A stretch of 64,000 nt of DNA from Symbiodinium natans (taxonomy: Eukaryota > Sar > Dinophyceae > Suessiales > Symbiodiniaceae): positions 377,001 through 441,000 of the forward strand of contig CAJNDS010002186.1 in the NCBI GenBank assembly GCA_905221605.1. Direction: 5' to 3'. Shown here in pieces: positions 62,720 to 64,000 of the stretch (position 1 is the stretch's first letter; every line of letters begins with the position of its first letter). The translations under genes and the position numbers were made by a program. A model generated the notes under the pieces. That model was given only the letters and a program-made list of their open reading frames with translations. It had not been told where the DNA came from and made no database searches.

Positions 62720-62944
62720 AGCAACCTTCAAGCCTTGACCTTAAGAGACTTTCTGAAAATCCTCGACGTTGATACAGTCCTGGTACTCGTAGTTGGGTGA
62801 AAGCTACTAGGGGTCTGGTTCTTGGCGTGTGCAGGCGCAGTGGAACCGAAGCGCATGGCCCCGTCCCGTCTTGGCCTGTACATAGAAGGCCTGGCTCCCG
62901 AAAATCTGACGAGTGCCCTGCTGTTGGTTCATGACAAATCTCAG
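62720..62944 (+). CDS. Two exons upstream of the PP2C gene
   Basis: First exon ends at 62782 before gtactc: LTLRDFLKILDVDTVL. Second exon 62835-62944 lies between gtgtgcag and gtaaac: RMAPSRLGLYIEGLAPENL, then TSALLLVHDKSQ. They are protein-like and may be the N-terminal part of the phosphatase gene at 63716 or the end of another gene. Between 61950 and 62720 I see only a (CAACAG)n run at about 62276-62306 and a TTTAGGG-like stretch (62178-62230). Confidence 0.4.
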
Positions 62945-62992
62945 GTAAACAGCCGTTTCCTAAACCCCGAGCAGATTTGGAAGGCATGATGC

Positions 62993-63040
62993 TGCTTTGC
63001 TGCTTTGCTGCTTTGCTGCTTTGCTGCTTTGCTGCTTTGC
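62993..63040 (+). repeat. 8-bp tandem repeat (tgctttgc), 6 copies
   Basis: Six perfect octamers in the intron after the exon ending at 62944. Confidence 0.95.
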
Positions 63041-63715
63041 GCTTGGATTTCATTCAAAAGGGATGCTTACGGACTGGCGGCTTTTTTGCGAGGTAAGCAG
63101 AGCTCGAACTCCAGGGTGCCTTTGCAACAAGCAGAGGCTGTTTCACCAAGACGTTGCGCAGACAGCAGTGGAGGCGTGAAGGGCCACGCCGTAGAAGCCT
63201 CCCGACATGTCGCTTTTTGATGTGAGACACGCAGAAAGTCTTGTTAATGGAGCGGGAACTGGACCGGCAGTCTTGTTTTGCACTAGTAAAAAAGGAGTGT
63301 TCATGCTCTGCTGCTGTGGAGGGTGCAAGACTTCCTTCTCATTTGCGCCGCTGCACTGTTGACAGCACGCCTTGTTTTCTCGCATGGTTTGCAACCGAAT
63401 CTCCCGCTGCAATTTTGGGATTTCAGCTGGCCCGACAACCTGGAGTTTGGAGGCAGGGCGCTTCCGTGAGGGCTGGAAAGCCTTTGGTCTACTTCTCGTA
63501 TTTCTCGTGCCATCTCGTGCCATCTCGTGCCAGGGGGGCCACACGGAAGGCAGTCGCCACCTCCAAAACATGGGGCAGGGCTTGCCGAAGGCCGTCACTT
63601 CGGTGGCGGTCAAGTTCCCTGTCTTGAATCGGACATGTTTTTGAAAAAGGTCAAAGCTGTGCTTTTCTCGGTGCAGCCGTAGCCTCTGCCGTGTCCGATC
63701 AGATTGCGCATCCAG

Positions 63716-64000
63716 GAGAGTTGGCGGCACGGCCTTTCGTGTTGGTTTTGCGGAGATGAATGGATGGCGACCTAGCATGGAGGATGCCCACGTAATCTAT
63801 GCCCAAGATACCTGGGGCTTTTTTGGCGTCTTCGACGGTCACGGTGGTGATCAATGCTCTGGCTTCATAGCCAAGCGCATCAACGAGGAGTTGGCCAAAA
63901 CCGGCATGCCAGAAAGTGACGACGCCGTTACGGAACTGGTTGGGGGCCCAGCCCTTGCATTCAAAAGGGTACTCACCGGGTACTCTCTTAACTCAGTGCT
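63716..64000 (+). CDS. Protein phosphatase 2C (PPM family), partial, runs off window
   Basis: After the acceptor gcatccag, the frame reads RVGGTAFRVGFAEMNGWRP, then SMEDAHVIY, WGFFGVFDGHGGDQCS and FIAKRINEELAKTGMPE. GWRPSMEDAHV and FFGVFDGHGG are the N-terminal signatures of metal-dependent PP2C Ser/Thr phosphatases: the Glu and Asp of MED and the Asp of DGHGG ligate the metal ions. ALAFKR near 63950 fits the following helix. A donor may lie at gtactc (63969). The rest of the catalytic domain is outside the window. Confidence 0.88.

Overview
The window looks like nuclear DNA of a dinoflagellate, probably a symbiodiniacean or a relative. This is inference from several visible traits together. 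There is a head-to-tail array of nearly identical multi-exon genes. Every gene I can recognise is on the + strand. Coding regions are cut by many short introns (about 54-180 bp), and besides GT many use GC or GA donors, usually with a G after the acceptor AG. One secreted protein carries the ALLQ-type motif after its signal peptide that is frequent in dinoflagellate secretomes. Very large simple-sequence tracts separate the genes. No bacterial operon, rRNA, tRNA or CRISPR is evident.

Layout. 1-8770: 2.9 copies of a 3036-bp unit, each encoding a secreted protein with two GRDP-like (glycine-rich-domain-protein-like) modules, two NTF2/SnoaL-like folds and a Cys-Gly tail. 8.8-17.7 kb: mostly non-coding, with small exons of a sulfotransferase-like gene at 9.9-10.4 kb, two foldback-type inverted repeats and several microsatellites. 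17.7-19.0 kb: an intronless gene for a secreted protein. 19.8-22.1 kb: a multi-exon gene whose product repeats a Cys-containing module of about 95 residues.

22.9-31.7 and 33.8-39.6 kb are two copies of a segmental duplication. Each carries exons for a Cys-motif secreted protein, a sulfotransferase-like gene and an ankyrin-repeat gene. They are mosaics of identical and diverged blocks. Copy 1 carries two extra insertions of about 1.79 kb and 0.80 kb. A 1.4-kb (TA)n/(CA)n tract lies between the copies. 41.0-45.8 kb: a guanylate-binding-protein-like GTPase with a PH domain. 46.2-47.2 kb: exons of an unrecognised gene. 48.7-52.1 kb: one open reading path joining two SH3-like modules, a HEAT-like region, an FSH1-type serine hydrolase and a complete tRNA 2'-phosphotransferase (Tpt1/KptA). 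52.2-60.2 kb: coiled-coil, Gln-rich, Cys-Gly-Gln and RG-rich exons. 60.2-61.95 kb: a trinucleotide-repeat tract. 62.7-64.0 kb: exons leading into a PP2C phosphatase that runs off the window.

The strongest novelty candidates are the hydrolase-Tpt1 fusion, introns flanked by direct repeats, the foldback insertion found in only one duplicate, and a recurrent exact 10-bp period in non-coding tandem repeats. All splice sites were assigned by eye from frame, phase and family conservation; no transcript evidence was available. Boundaries not given as exact are approximate.
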